Shown here: positions 43,540-52,706 of the stretch, one piece after another
Layout: the number at the start of each line of letters is the position of its first letter
Position numbering within the stretch: the first letter of the stretch is position 1
Source of the DNA: Nocardioides aromaticivorans
GTDB lineage: Bacteria > Actinomycetota > Actinomycetes > Propionibacteriales > Nocardioidaceae
Length of the DNA: 64,000 nucleotides
Direction of reading: 5' to 3'
Assembly: GCF_013408525.1 (NCBI RefSeq)
Contig: NZ_JACBZM010000001.1
Coordinates: 1,674,001-1,738,000 of the forward strand
The notes under the pieces: model-generated
The model's database searches: none
What the model saw: the letters and a program-made list of their open reading frames with translations, nothing else
What the model was told of the DNA's origin: nothing
Position numbers and translations under genes: made by a program

Positions 43540-45098
43540 GCCCCCTCCTCCACGAGGCCGGCGCCGAAGCTGGGCGCCCGCGCGGGCAGGGGCTGGCCGA
43601 TCGCCTCGTGGTAGGCGCGGCGCTGGACGGCGTACGCGATCGCACCGCCGGCGGCGGTCACCGCGAGCGTCACCAGCGGGAGGTAGTGCAGGTACCAGCC
43701 CTCGCCGGCCGGGTCGTAGACCTCGGCGCGGGGCCAGGCGAGGTTGATCGTCATCAGGGCGCCGTAGACGACCGCGACGGCGTTGACGACGATCCCCCAG
43801 CGCCCGAGGGAGAGCAGCGGCCGGCCGTTCTCGTCGGTGCCCTCCGGGAGCGCCTCGCCCCGGAGGCGCCGGAGCAGCAGCGGCGCGGTCACCATGAGGT
43901 AGGCGATGTAGAGCAGCATGATGCAGACGCTCGCCAGGCCGAGGAAGAGGCCGGCGTTGCCGACGTTCACGAGCAGGCACAGCGCCGCGCCCACGCCGGG
44001 GACGACGGTCGCCAGCACCGGGGTGCCGGTCCGGGGCGACACCACGCGGAGTCGCGACGAGAAGGGCAGCACGTCGTCGCGCGCCATCGAGAAGATCATC
44101 CGGGCGGCCGCGGTCTGGATCGCGAGGGTGCAGACGCACACCGCGAAGGCGACGTCGAGGAGCAGCAGCTTGCCGACGGTCGTGTCGAGCTGGCTGGTGA
44201 TGACGTACGGCAGGCCACCCAGGCCGAGGTCGTCGGCGCCGAGGCTCGGCGCGGCCATCAGCGCGGCGACGATGAGGAAGGCACCGGCGAGGCCCGACGC
44301 CGTCATGGCGCGCAGGATCGTGCGCGGCGTCGTCGCCCGCGGGTTGTGGGTCTCCTCGGCGAGCTCACCAGCGCTGTCGAACCCGACCAGGACGTACGCC
44401 GCCATCAGCGCGGAGATCAGCAGCGGGGCGACGTACCCGGTGCTCGCGTCGAGGTTGGTGGTGTGCAGCACGACGGACGGACCCCGCTCGGCGTGGCCGA
44501 ACAGCAGGATCACGAGGAGGACGACACCGATCAGCTCGCAGGTGACACCCACCGAGTTCACGATCGCGGTCATCCGCACGCTGAGCGCGTTCAGCGTCGT
44601 CGTCGCGGCCAGGAGCAGGCAGCCGAGCAGGACGGCGTTGGCCGCACCGTCGCGCGAGGCGAGGGCCGTGTCGGTGCCGATCACCTGGAACCCGCTCCAC
44701 ACCGAGGGGAGCACCACCTGCAGCGCGATCGCCGCCGCCGCGACCGTGATGGTCTGCGCCAGGACCATCGTCCACCCGGCGGCCCACCCGACGACGGACC
44801 CGCCGAGGCGCCGCGCCCACTGGTAGATGGCGCCGGAGAGCGGGTAGCGGGCGGCCAGCTCGGCGAAGCAGAGCGCCACCATCAGCTGACCGGCGAAGAC
44901 GGCCGGCCAGGTCCAGAAGAACGCCGTACCGCCGAAGCTGTAGCCCAGCCCGAAGAGCTGGAAGACGGTGGTCAGGATCGAGACGAACGAGAATCCGGCG
45001 GCGAAGGACGCGTAGGTCCCCACCCGCCTCGAGAGCTGTTGCCGGTACCCGAAGGTCCGGAGGTCGCTGGCCGCCACCTGGTCTGTCGAGATGCTCAT
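43536..45098 (-). CDS. APC-superfamily permease of the guanidine operon
   Basis: A 520-aa permease with about 12-14 TM helices. The conserved N-terminal segment [14 protein letters not shown] (here [16 protein letters not shown]) precedes TM1 with [20 protein letters not shown]. Other APC landmarks are [17 protein letters not shown] and [20 protein letters not shown]. It is the first gene of the operon, directly after the guanidine-I riboswitch, so it is a likely importer of guanidine or a guanidine-releasing compound (inference). The ATG at 45098 has GGAGGCAGCA upstream. Confidence 0.9.
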   Translation of the reverse strand: MSISTDQVAASDLRTFGYRQQLSRRVGTYASFAAGFSFVSILTTVFQLFGLGYSFGGTAFFWTWPAVFAGQLMVALCFAELAARYPLSGAIYQWARRLGGSVVGWAAGWTMVLAQTITVAAAAIALQVVLPSVWSGFQVIGTDTALASRDGAANAVLLGCLLLAATTTLNALSVRMTAIVNSVGVTCELIGVVLLVILLFGHAERGPSVVLHTTNLDASTGYVAPLLISALMAAYVLVGFDSAGELAEETHNPRATTPRTILRAMTASGLAGAFLIVAALMAAPSLGADDLGLGGLPYVITSQLDTTVGKLLLLDVAFAVCVCTLAIQTAAARMIFSMARDDVLPFSSRLRVVSPRTGTPVLATVVPGVGAALCLLVNVGNAGLFLGLASVCIMLLYIAYLMVTAPLLLRRLRGEALPEGTDENGRPLLSLGRWGIVVNAVAVVYGALMTINLAWPRAEVYDPAGEGWYLHYLPLVTLAVTAAGGAIAYAVQRRAYHEAIGQPLPARAPSFGAGLVEEGA

Positions 45099-45136
45099 TG
45101 CTGCCTCCGAGCTGTGAGCCCGGAATGCGCAGGGGC

Positions 45137-45256
45137 AACCCGGGGCCTGAGGCCTCCCGGGTTTTTGTCCCGCCGTGGAACGGAGCGTGCTGCCGGTGCT
45201 CCGCCTCCCCTCTCGGACCAGACCTCCCGACGAGCGGGAACGGAACCCTAGGGGCG
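45137..45256 (-). ncRNA. Guanidine-I (ykkC) riboswitch with expression-platform hairpin
   Basis: On the minus strand the leader contains the conserved ykkC/guanidine-I blocks in order: CTAGGGTTCCG (from 45251), CTGGTCCGAGAG, ACGGCGGGACAAAA and CCCGGGAG (to about 45153). These are the invariant elements of the guanidine-sensing aptamer. Directly downstream, the aptamer 3' strand can instead pair in a hairpin, AACCCGG with CCGGGTT and GGCC with GGCC (45137-45163), giving a competing structure before the permease gene. There is no clear T run, so control may act on translation or on Rho access. Confidence 0.92.
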
Positions 45257-45388
45257 CCCCACCTGTCGATCGGTGGGTCGGGAACAGTCAAGGCGGCGGA
45301 TGTTTCCGCGGGTCGGGTCCGTCCGTGAACGATGTGTTACGGATGGCCCGGCCCACCGACCGGGCACCCGATCCCGGAAGTGACGAAA

Positions 45389-45456
45389 GCGCCTGTGGGA
45401 ATTCGAGCCCCAAACCTTCTGATCCGTCGTCAGACGGCTTTCGCGCTGGCAGGCGG
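45389..45456 (-). pseudogene. tRNA-Arg(ACG)-like remnant
   Basis: On the minus strand there is an anticodon stem TCTGA/TCAGA around the loop CGACGGA (ACG at the anticodon). A T-arm follows with loop CTCGAAT in a 5-bp stem, and an acceptor strand CAGGCG pairs with CGCCTG at 45450-45455. The D arm is shrunken to about 15 bases. Position 33 is G instead of the invariant U, and the T-loop begins C instead of T. These defects indicate a non-functional copy, for example a decayed gene or an integration-site remnant. Confidence 0.55.
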
Positions 45457-45668
45457 CAGCGAGGCGTGCGGCTGAGCGAAAATCAAGGTGCTTCGTCGTC
45501 GATCGGCGCTCTCTGGCGTACTCAACTGTCACCAAGGTGTCCCCAAGACCCAGGCCTCGGGGAGCCTCCACGACGCTCCAGCGAAACCTCGTGCGTTATT
45601 CGGCAGCGAGACACGTACGGCTACATCCGCCGCATCCGATACGCCGGGTTCTGATCCCATGTCGCAGC

Positions 45669-45694
45669 CGGCCGCGGCACTCGGGCCGCGGCCG
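45669..45694 (-). terminator. Hairpin terminator candidate of the ABC-transporter operon
   Basis: A 10-bp stem CGGCCGCGGC/GCCGCGGCCG with a 6-base loop, 20 bp after the substrate-binding protein stop. It has no T run. Confidence 0.55.
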
Positions 45695-45713
45695 ACCAAG
45701 GTGAAGGAAGGTC

Positions 45714-46946
45714 TCAGCGAAGGTCTTTGACGTTCCCGAAGAGCTGAAGCACGCCGGTATCGGCGAGGTAGTCGTTGCCGACTTCTCTGGTACCGAAGAC
45801 GGTCTCGCCATCGGCGACGGGGACCAGGGGCGGGAGCTGGTACGCGTCCGGGTCACCGTCGCGGTAGTAGTCGGTCATCGGCGCCACGATGGAGTCCTCG
45901 ATCGCGAAGTCCTTGGTGAGGACCGCCTCGGGCGCGAGCGTCTGGAACGGCAGGTCCACGCCGTCCTCGATAGCAGCCGCCATGGCCATCAGGTACTGGC
46001 CCCAGTGCCCGATGAACATATCGCCCTGCGCGACCCAGCTCGGGTTCGTCCGCAGCTGGTCGAGCGCCTCGGGAGAGCCGCCGAGCCCGGCGGTCAGGGT
46101 CTGGCCTCCTCGACCGGCTTGGTCCACTGCCTGCCAGGCGCCGAGGGTGGAATCGTCCGCGACGGAGTAGACCACCAGGTTGCGATCGGCAGGGATTCCC
46201 GACAGGGCACGCCGCACGGCGTCGTACGACGGCGCCCGCTGTGCCTGTCCGTCCACCTGGACCATCGAGTCACCCAGGATCGAAGTGGTCGTCGTCAGCT
46301 CGTCGATCTCGTCGATCACCTGGAGACCCGGGATCCACGTGGCGATCTCGCGGTAGAAGTACGCGTTGCAGTTGTTGATCTGCTCGCCGAAGCTCGCCGC
46401 ATTGACCAGGAGCACGGTCGTGTCGTCACCCGTCCACCCCCTCTCCTTCGCGACCGTGCCGACGGCCTTCGCGGTGTCGGTGCACAACTCGGGGTTGCTG
46501 AGGTTGAACCACTGGCAGTAGTCCTTGCCGGGCGTGTTGACCGCGATGCACGGGATGTCGGCTCGCTGGTAGATCCGCTCGATCGAGGCGTACACACCCT
46601 CGATGGGGTTGTACGACAGCACGAAGTCGGGTTTCGCCTGGCCGATCAGAGTGGCGTTCTGCGACACGGTCGCCGCGTCGAGCTTGTTGTCGTACGTCTC
46701 GAGCTCGACGCCCGTCTCTTCAGCCGCCGTCTTCACGCCATCCCGCATCGTGACGTACAGCGGCGCAGCATCCGTCGCGTTCGTGTAGGCCATCGTGCGG
46801 CCAGCCAGCGGTCCGTCACCCGAGCCCTCGCCGCTGCCGCCCGAGCTGCTGCAGCCGGTGAGCGTCAGGGCGACGACGACCGCGACCGAGGTCAGGGGGT
46901 GTCGCCACCCGCGGGCAGCGCCCGGACTACCGATACGCAGTTCCAT
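45714..46946 (-). CDS. Sugar-type ABC transporter substrate-binding lipoprotein
   Basis: A 410-aa lipoprotein. The signal peptide ends in a lipobox LTLTGC followed by SSSGGSGEGSG. The mature part is a periplasmic-binding-protein-like I (peripBP_4) fold (LAGRTMAYTNATDAAPLYVT, KPDFVLSYNPIEGVYASIER and DRNLVVYSVADDSTLGAWQA), as in ribose/autoinducer-type importers. The ATG at 46946 follows TGGAGGAAGC. With the permease and ATPase genes it forms a complete importer, likely for the substrate of the DMF-hydrolase-like enzyme. Confidence 0.9.
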   Translation of the reverse strand: MELRIGSPGAARGWRHPLTSVAVVVALTLTGCSSSGGSGEGSGDGPLAGRTMAYTNATDAAPLYVTMRDGVKTAAEETGVELETYDNKLDAATVSQNATLIGQAKPDFVLSYNPIEGVYASIERIYQRADIPCIAVNTPGKDYCQWFNLSNPELCTDTAKAVGTVAKERGWTGDDTTVLLVNAASFGEQINNCNAYFYREIATWIPGLQVIDEIDELTTTTSILGDSMVQVDGQAQRAPSYDAVRRALSGIPADRNLVVYSVADDSTLGAWQAVDQAGRGGQTLTAGLGGSPEALDQLRTNPSWVAQGDMFIGHWGQYLMAMAAAIEDGVDLPFQTLAPEAVLTKDFAIEDSIVAPMTDYYRDGDPDAYQLPPLVPVADGETVFGTREVGNDYLADTGVLQLFGNVKDLR

Positions 46947-46990
46947 GCTTCCTCCAGGGTTGTACCGACGACACGGTGCCGACGGGGGTC

Positions 46991-48010
46991 TCATCGGGCT
47001 GATCGGTCGATCACGCCGCGCAGTCGGCTGAAGCCGACGGCCGCCAGCAGCACGGCGCCCGTGGCGATCTGCTGGTAGAAGGTCGAGACGTGCAGCAGGG
47101 TCAGTCCGTTGGCCAAGGTGCCGAGCACCAGGACACCTGCCGCAGTGCCCAGCGCGCCACCGGCGCCGCCGAGCAAGGACCCACCACCGAGCACTACCGC
47201 CGCGACCGACAGGAGCGCGGCGTCCTTGCCGAGGTTGCCGTCACCGGCGAGCAGCTGGCTGGCGAGGATCACGCCGCCCAGTGCGGCGAAGGCGCCGCTG
47301 GCGACGTACGTGCTGACGGCGAGGGCATCGGTGCGCATGCCGGCGAGACGTGCTGCTTCGCGGTTGCCGCCGATCGCGTAGAGCGACCGCCCGTAGACGG
47401 TGAACCGGAGCACCAGGGCAAGGGCGACGGCAGCCAGCGCGAAGAGCCAGACCTGGTTGGGCAGCCAGAACAGATCGGTCTCGGCCATGAAACCGGCAGC
47501 CATGTCGTCGATCGGCACGCTCTGCCCGCTGACGAGGGAGAAGGCGATGCCACCGGAGACGGACAGCGTGCCCAGGGTCGTGATCAGCGGGTTGATGCCG
47601 CCCTTGGTGACGATCAGGCCGTTGACGACGCCTACGGCGGCGCCGGTTGCCAGTGCGATGACGAGCGCCAGCATGATCGGCCGCCCGTCATTCACCTGTT
47701 GGGCATAGACGACCGCGGCCAGTGGTGCCACACCTGCAACGGAGAGGTCAAAGCCGCCGGCGATGATCACCATGGTCTGGCCGAGCGACACGACGCCGAT
47801 GAAGGCGACGCTGGTCAGGATCCCGACGAGGTTGTCGTCGGTCAGGAAACGAGGCGTCGACACAGAGAACACGACGACCAACGCGAGCAGGAAGCCGGCG
47901 ATGCCAAGAGACTGAACGGCGCCCTGACGCAGGGACGCTGCCCTGCTGCCGCCTGGCGCGTCGGTTCTGGCATGGCCGGCGATCGCACGTTGCTGGGTCT
48001 CGATGGTCAT
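46991..48010 (-). CDS. Ribose-type ABC transporter permease (RbsC family)
   Basis: A 339-aa membrane protein with about 8-10 TM helices. Family signatures are VSLGQTMVIIAGGFDLSVAG and GGINPLITTLGTLSVSGGI, followed by RSLYAIGGNREAARLAGM, the cytoplasmic EAA-like loop. It likely forms a homodimeric pore with the ATPase encoded at 48019. It lies 44 bp from the binding-protein gene and 8 bp from the ATPase gene. Confidence 0.92.
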   Translation of the reverse strand: MTIETQQRAIAGHARTDAPGGSRAASLRQGAVQSLGIAGFLLALVVVFSVSTPRFLTDDNLVGILTSVAFIGVVSLGQTMVIIAGGFDLSVAGVAPLAAVVYAQQVNDGRPIMLALVIALATGAAVGVVNGLIVTKGGINPLITTLGTLSVSGGIAFSLVSGQSVPIDDMAAGFMAETDLFWLPNQVWLFALAAVALALVLRFTVYGRSLYAIGGNREAARLAGMRTDALAVSTYVASGAFAALGGVILASQLLAGDGNLGKDAALLSVAAVVLGGGSLLGGAGGALGTAAGVLVLGTLANGLTLLHVSTFYQQIATGAVLLAAVGFSRLRGVIDRSAR

Positions 48011-48018
48011 GTCTGCTC

Positions 48019-49536
48019 CTAAGCGGCCGCGTGGTGCACGGCGTTGTCCTGGGTGATGGCGTCGCCGACGAGCTCGGCGACGACCCGGCCGTCGCGGATC
48101 ACGACCACCCGGTCACTGACATCGACGACCTCTTCCACGTCCGAGGTCACGACGAGCACTGCGGTGCCGGCATCGGACAGTGCGCGCAACGCCTCGTGGA
48201 TCTCGTGGCGGGCGCCGACGTCGACCCCCCGGGTCGGCTCGTGGGCCACCAGCACCCGGGGATCGGCGGCGAGCCGGCTGGTGAGCAGGATCTTCTGCTG
48301 GTTCCCGCCCGAGAGCTGGCCCACCGGCTGGCCGAGGGAGGCGTGCCGAAGCCGGAACCGGCCGGCGTAGGAGCGGGCGACAGCGGACTCGGCCTCCGCT
48401 CGCAGCACACCCCAGCGGGTGATCCGGCGCAGCACGAGCATGGCGGCTGACGTCCGGATGGGCTGGCCGAGCACCAGCCCGTCGCGCTTGCGATCGGCGG
48501 GAACGTAGGAGATGCCGGCCAGGATGGCCGCGCCGGGGCTCGTCAGGACTGCGGGAGGCCGGTCGTCGATCGTCACGGTGCCCCGGACGTCCCGACGGCG
48601 GCCGCCGAGTGTCTCCGCGAGCAGGCCAGCGCCCGAGCCACGGATGCCGTAGACCCCCAGCACCTCTCCCTGACGGACCTGCAGCGTGACGTCCACCAGT
48701 CCCGGCCTGCCCGGCACCGACCAGTCCGCGACGTCGAGGACCACCGGCCCCGCCGTCGGCCTGGAGCGGGCGGGTCCGGCCGGAGCACCACGGGATCCGA
48801 TCATGTGCGCGATGAGGCCGGACGGGGTGGTGGAGGACGGCAGAGCGGAAAGGACTCGGCTGCCGTCGCGGAAGACGTCGAGGCGATCCGCGAATCGAGT
48901 CACCTGCTCGAGGTGGTGGGAGATCACCACGATGCCGATGCCCTGCGCCCGCTGCGCGTCGAGGACGCGATAGAGCCGCGTCGCCTCGTCCTCGGTCAGC
49001 GCGGCGGTGGGCTCGTCGAGGATCAGCACTCGCGAGTCGCGGCCGAGTGCCTTGACGATCTCGACGACCTGCTGGTCGGACACGCCGAGCCGTGCCATCG
49101 GCGCCGAGGGCTCGACCCAGAGCCCGAGTCTTCGCATCAGATCCGCGGCCGCCGCCTCAATTCCCTGCGTCGAGGTCAGGCCGTACCGTCCCGGGAGCCG
49201 GTTGAGCATGATGTTCTCGGCAACGGTCAGCTGCGGTACCTGGGCCAGCTCCTGCGGGATCAGGGCGATCCCCCGTCGCAGCGCGTCACGCGGCGAGCCA
49301 AGCGTGACCCCGTCGCCCGCCACGGTGATCGTTCCGGCGTCAGGACGCAGGGCGCCGGTGAGGATCCTGGCGAGGGTCGACTTGCCCGCGCCGTTCTCAC
49401 CGAGGACGGCAACCGCCTCGCCCGCCGCCACGGCGAAGTCCGTCGGGGCGAGTGCCACGTTGGCGCCGTACCGCTTCGTGACGCCGCTGGCAACGAGCAG
49501 GTCAGGCGCTTCGGGGCACGTGTTCCGCTGACCCAT
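48019..49536 (-). CDS. Ribose-type ABC transporter ATPase (RbsA/MglA family)
   Basis: A 505-aa protein with two ATPase domains. The first has Walker A GENGAGKST and Walker B with RVLILDEPTAALTEDEA. The second has a degenerate Walker A (GIRGSGAGLLAETLGG), the signature LSGGNQQK and PRVLVAHEPTRGVDVGA. The degenerate second P-loop is normal for this family. The ATG at 49536 is one base after the stop of the preceding gene; an upstream in-frame ATG would overlap that gene by 29 bp. Confidence 0.92.
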   Translation of the reverse strand: MGQRNTCPEAPDLLVASGVTKRYGANVALAPTDFAVAAGEAVAVLGENGAGKSTLARILTGALRPDAGTITVAGDGVTLGSPRDALRRGIALIPQELAQVPQLTVAENIMLNRLPGRYGLTSTQGIEAAAADLMRRLGLWVEPSAPMARLGVSDQQVVEIVKALGRDSRVLILDEPTAALTEDEATRLYRVLDAQRAQGIGIVVISHHLEQVTRFADRLDVFRDGSRVLSALPSSTTPSGLIAHMIGSRGAPAGPARSRPTAGPVVLDVADWSVPGRPGLVDVTLQVRQGEVLGVYGIRGSGAGLLAETLGGRRRDVRGTVTIDDRPPAVLTSPGAAILAGISYVPADRKRDGLVLGQPIRTSAAMLVLRRITRWGVLRAEAESAVARSYAGRFRLRHASLGQPVGQLSGGNQQKILLTSRLAADPRVLVAHEPTRGVDVGARHEIHEALRALSDAGTAVLVVTSDVEEVVDVSDRVVVIRDGRVVAELVGDAITQDNAVHHAAA

Positions 49537-49537
49537 C

Positions 49538-51745
49538 TCAGGCCTCGCGACGGGCGACGAACGCACGGATCACGTTCTCGGTCATCCGGGAGACGCCGTT
49601 GCGACCGTCGTGGTGCAGCAGGGCGCCGGACCATGCGATGGATCCGGTCGAGAAGACCTCTCCTCCGCCCGGGGTGCGGAAGTAGACGATGTCGGCACGG
49701 ACCTCGGGATCCTGCTGACCGCCTCCGTGGTCGGGCAGGTTCATCGCGATCTCCTCGACGACCCGCTGGTAGAAGTTGGTGTGATCGCGCGACGAGGCCA
49801 GCACCACCGCGTCGGGGGGTGTGCCCAGCGCTACGTCGGCGCGGTCGATCTCGTCGCCCGCGGCTCCGCCCATGACCGCGCCATAGGCACCGATCGGGTC
49901 CTCGTCGACTCCGGCCATGATCCAGGCGTGCTCGGGGTCCTTCGCAGCATCGGACGGGTAGTAGGGCTCCGAGCGTCCCCAGCCCTGGGCGGCAAATCCC
50001 ACGCCGGCCAGCTGTTGCGGTGCCCGGCCGCGGTGGCGCCAGAGCCCACCGGGGAGCCCGGTGGACATGAGGGCGACCTCTCCCGGCAGCGACTCCCAGC
50101 ACCGCACCCCCGCCTGGCCGCGCCGGATCTCGACCACCAGCGGTGCATCGGACAGGACGCCGGTCACCCAGTACCAGCCGTTGCCGCCGAGGTAGAGCAG
50201 GCCACCACCGCCGCCGCGGTAGTCGGTCAACGCGTCCAGCATCTCCTCCGACGTGTACTCCGGGTGTGAGCCGGAGATCACGGCGGCGTACGGACGCAGG
50301 TAGTCCGCGCCGCGGAGGTGGATCTCGTGGTCGGTGGCGAAGTCGGCGTCGATGCCTCGTCGCGCGAGCCACTCGACGAGGTACATGTCAGAGGAGAAGG
50401 CGCGACCTGCACCGACGATCCACATCCGGTAGCCACGGCGCATGTTGACGATCTGTCGCCGGGCGGCGGACAGCATCACCCCGCTTCCGTCGGGGTGGTG
50501 GTCGTACATGGACAGGCCGTACGACGGATCGCCCACGTGAGCGAGGTCCTCGTCGGCGACGACGACTTCCTGGTCGGTCATGGCGGAGGCGTCGAGGCCG
50601 TTGAACAGCGCCTCGTTGGCGTAGGCCAGGTAGGTGAAGGTCGGCAGGACCACCAGCACCTTCTGGCGCGGGTCGTCCTGCTTCGGCACGACCGTGATCG
50701 GGACGACGTCCTCGCCGTCCTCGTTGCTGACGACGACGCCGTACACGCCGCTGGACAGGTCCGCGGGCAGGGGTGCTGCCACCACCGGGGCCCAGCGGGC
50801 GTCGACGAGGTCGGTCGCGTGGAAGTGTGCGGCGGCGTACTGGTCGGGCACCCTCGTGAAGTCGAGGCAGCGACCCGTGAAGGTCCGGCCCGTGACCGCC
50901 CGGGCGGGACCGTTGACCAGCCTGCCTGCGGGTTGGCCGGGCGCGAGCGGGCGGGCCTCGGCCGGGTCGTCGCCGTGCTGGAAGGCAAGGTCCCAGCCGG
51001 CGACGAGGTCGAGGGTAGCCACGTCCCGTCGGCCGGCAGCGACGTCCTCCAGGTCGGACTCGGTCAGAGCGGCCGCGCACACGAACGGCCGCTCGATCTT
51101 GCCGGTGAACAGCTCGTCGGCGAGCCCGCACGTACCTTGATCGACCACCTCGACCGCGCGCCCCGACCGGCCTGCGACAGTGATGTGTCGCGTCAGGTCG
51201 ACCGGGCGGCCGGCACGACCTGTGCGCGCGACGGCTGCCGCGCCGCGGAGGGAGTCGACCGGCACCACGACCACCGTCGCCGTCGCCCCGTCGACCATGC
51301 CCGCGACGAGGTGCCACTGGTGGTTCTCGAGGCGCCGGCCGGTGGCGACCAGGGTTACGTCGCCGTCGACCAGCGCCGGCTCGCCGTCGATCAACTGAAG
51401 CGCGAGGCCGTCCGCCAGGGCAACCAGGGTCTGGACGGGCTGCGCCGCGACGTTGCCAGACCACACGAACGCGCCCAATGTCGTCGCCGGCGCGTTGGCA
51501 CGGGCGAGGGACCCCGGGGCGCCGTGCAGGAACGAGCCCACGCACGTCGGCTGGTCCGAAGCGTCGTACCTGCCGGCGGCGGACCACGACACCGCCTGGT
51601 CGAGCGACCTGTCGTTCGCCGACGAGCTCCGCAGCCGGACGAGGCGGACGTCGACCGGACCAGCGGCCTGGACGTGGACGCTGAGCAGGTCGCCGCGCTC
51701 GTAGGAGAGGCGGTCGGTGTAGGCGCGGACATCGGGGTTGCGCAT
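49538..51745 (-). CDS. N,N-dimethylformamidase large (beta) subunit-like hydrolase
   Basis: A 735-aa protein. The N-terminal part is beta-rich with a lectin/concanavalin-like domain (RPFVCAAALTESDLEDVAAG). The C-terminal half is the catalytic domain with FTYLAYANEALF, SMYDHHPDGSGVM, SGSHPEYTSEEMLDALTDY and GGGLLYLGGNGWYWV, as in N,N-dimethylformamidase, a mononuclear iron enzyme with Tyr/Tyr/Glu ligands. No small alpha subunit is encoded nearby. It is co-directional with the ABC importer, so the imported compound is probably an amide hydrolysed here. Formamide specificity is not shown. Confidence 0.85.
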   Translation of the reverse strand: MRNPDVRAYTDRLSYERGDLLSVHVQAAGPVDVRLVRLRSSSANDRSLDQAVSWSAAGRYDASDQPTCVGSFLHGAPGSLARANAPATTLGAFVWSGNVAAQPVQTLVALADGLALQLIDGEPALVDGDVTLVATGRRLENHQWHLVAGMVDGATATVVVVPVDSLRGAAAVARTGRAGRPVDLTRHITVAGRSGRAVEVVDQGTCGLADELFTGKIERPFVCAAALTESDLEDVAAGRRDVATLDLVAGWDLAFQHGDDPAEARPLAPGQPAGRLVNGPARAVTGRTFTGRCLDFTRVPDQYAAAHFHATDLVDARWAPVVAAPLPADLSSGVYGVVVSNEDGEDVVPITVVPKQDDPRQKVLVVLPTFTYLAYANEALFNGLDASAMTDQEVVVADEDLAHVGDPSYGLSMYDHHPDGSGVMLSAARRQIVNMRRGYRMWIVGAGRAFSSDMYLVEWLARRGIDADFATDHEIHLRGADYLRPYAAVISGSHPEYTSEEMLDALTDYRGGGGGLLYLGGNGWYWVTGVLSDAPLVVEIRRGQAGVRCWESLPGEVALMSTGLPGGLWRHRGRAPQQLAGVGFAAQGWGRSEPYYPSDAAKDPEHAWIMAGVDEDPIGAYGAVMGGAAGDEIDRADVALGTPPDAVVLASSRDHTNFYQRVVEEIAMNLPDHGGGQQDPEVRADIVYFRTPGGGEVFSTGSIAWSGALLHHDGRNGVSRMTENVIRAFVARREA

Positions 51746-51762
51746 GGGATCTCCTCGGAGGG

Positions 51763-52515
51763 TCAGATCGGGCCGGCGGCGAGGTAGCCGCCGTCGACGG
51801 GGAGGTTCACGCCGTGCACGTAGTCGGCCATCGGCGATGAGAGGAACAGGACCGCGTCGGCGATCTCAGCGGGTGCCGCCCACCGGCGGACCGGAACGGC
51901 GGCGGCGATGGTCGCTTTCGTCTGCTCGTCGTAGAGGTCGGCGAGCTCGGTGCTGGTGAAGCCGGGAAGCACCGCGTTGACGTTGACGCCACGCGGGGCG
52001 CAGTCGAGCGCCATCTGGCGGACCAGGTTGACCCACAGCCCCTTCGACGCGCAGTACGCGGAGAAGCCGGCGTTGCCGACCATGCCAGAGACCGAGCCGA
52101 TCACCACCACCTTGCCGGTGCCACGCGTCAGCATGTGGCGCACCGACGCACGGGTGCACGCGAAGATCCCGTCGACGTTGACGTCCATGTGGCGGCGCCA
52201 CAGGTCGTCCTCGCACGCGTCAACCGGCGCGGCCTCGATCACGGCGGCGCTGAGGACTGCGATGTCCACCGCGCCCATTGCCTCCAGTTCGCCGAAGACT
52301 CGCGGGACGTCCGCGGTCCTGGAGATGTCGAGCGCCCGGTGGCTGATGCGCGCGGCCACCTCGGAGGAGCCTTCGAAGGCGAGGGGCTCGTCGCGCCGCG
52401 AGAGCGTGACCACCTCGGCACCTGCCTCGGCCAGCGCCCAGGCACTGGCACGACCGATGCCGGTCGCTCCTCCGACCACGATCGCGCGCTTCCCGGTGAG
52501 ATCTATCGTCCGCAC
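51763..52515 (-). CDS. SDR family oxidoreductase
   Basis: A 250-aa short-chain dehydrogenase. The cofactor motif is GGATGIGRASAWALAEAG, with catalytic Ser in VIGSVSGMVG and YCASK (Tyr-Lys). The C-terminus LFLSSPMADYVHGVNLPVDG is typical. It is the first gene of the operon with the amide hydrolase and importer, 17 bp upstream of the hydrolase start. The substrate is unknown. Confidence 0.9.
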   Translation of the reverse strand: MRTIDLTGKRAIVVGGATGIGRASAWALAEAGAEVVTLSRRDEPLAFEGSSEVAARISHRALDISRTADVPRVFGELEAMGAVDIAVLSAAVIEAAPVDACEDDLWRRHMDVNVDGIFACTRASVRHMLTRGTGKVVVIGSVSGMVGNAGFSAYCASKGLWVNLVRQMALDCAPRGVNVNAVLPGFTSTELADLYDEQTKATIAAAVPVRRWAAPAEIADAVLFLSSPMADYVHGVNLPVDGGYLAAGPI

Positions 52516-52706
52516 AGCGGTGTCCTCTCGCTACTTCCAGGTCGTTGTTGCGGACCCGGCATCCGTGAGCGGCGAGCGTAGGAACACGGAGGGGAGCGGC
52601 GACATCGGCCGAAGTACGTAACTCGCTCCAGGACGAGTCAGGCCGAAGGCAAAATCGTCACCGAAAGGACTAACGGTTGAAACATTGGCCCTATAGACTG
52701 AGTGAC

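Larger units (their letters stand above)
45257..45713. other. Intergenic stretch without protein genes
   Basis: This 457-bp stretch between the riboswitch and the ABC-transporter genes holds no convincing protein gene. It contains a tRNA-Arg-like remnant (45389-45456) and a terminator-like hairpin (45669-45694). Nothing else was recognised. The promoter for the guanidine operon should lie here. Confidence 0.6.

Noticed and set aside
45389..45456. Functional tRNA-Arg gene
   Set aside because: Collapsed D arm, G at position 33 and altered T-loop; treated as a remnant.
45714..52515. Ribose uptake operon
   Set aside because: The transporter is of ribose type by family, but no ribokinase or sugar enzyme is present and the coupled hydrolase is amidase-like, so the substrate is probably not a simple sugar.
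52677..52706. TTG start at 52677 for the LuxR gene
   Set aside because: It would place the TATAGA promoter-like box inside the coding region and has no ribosome site.
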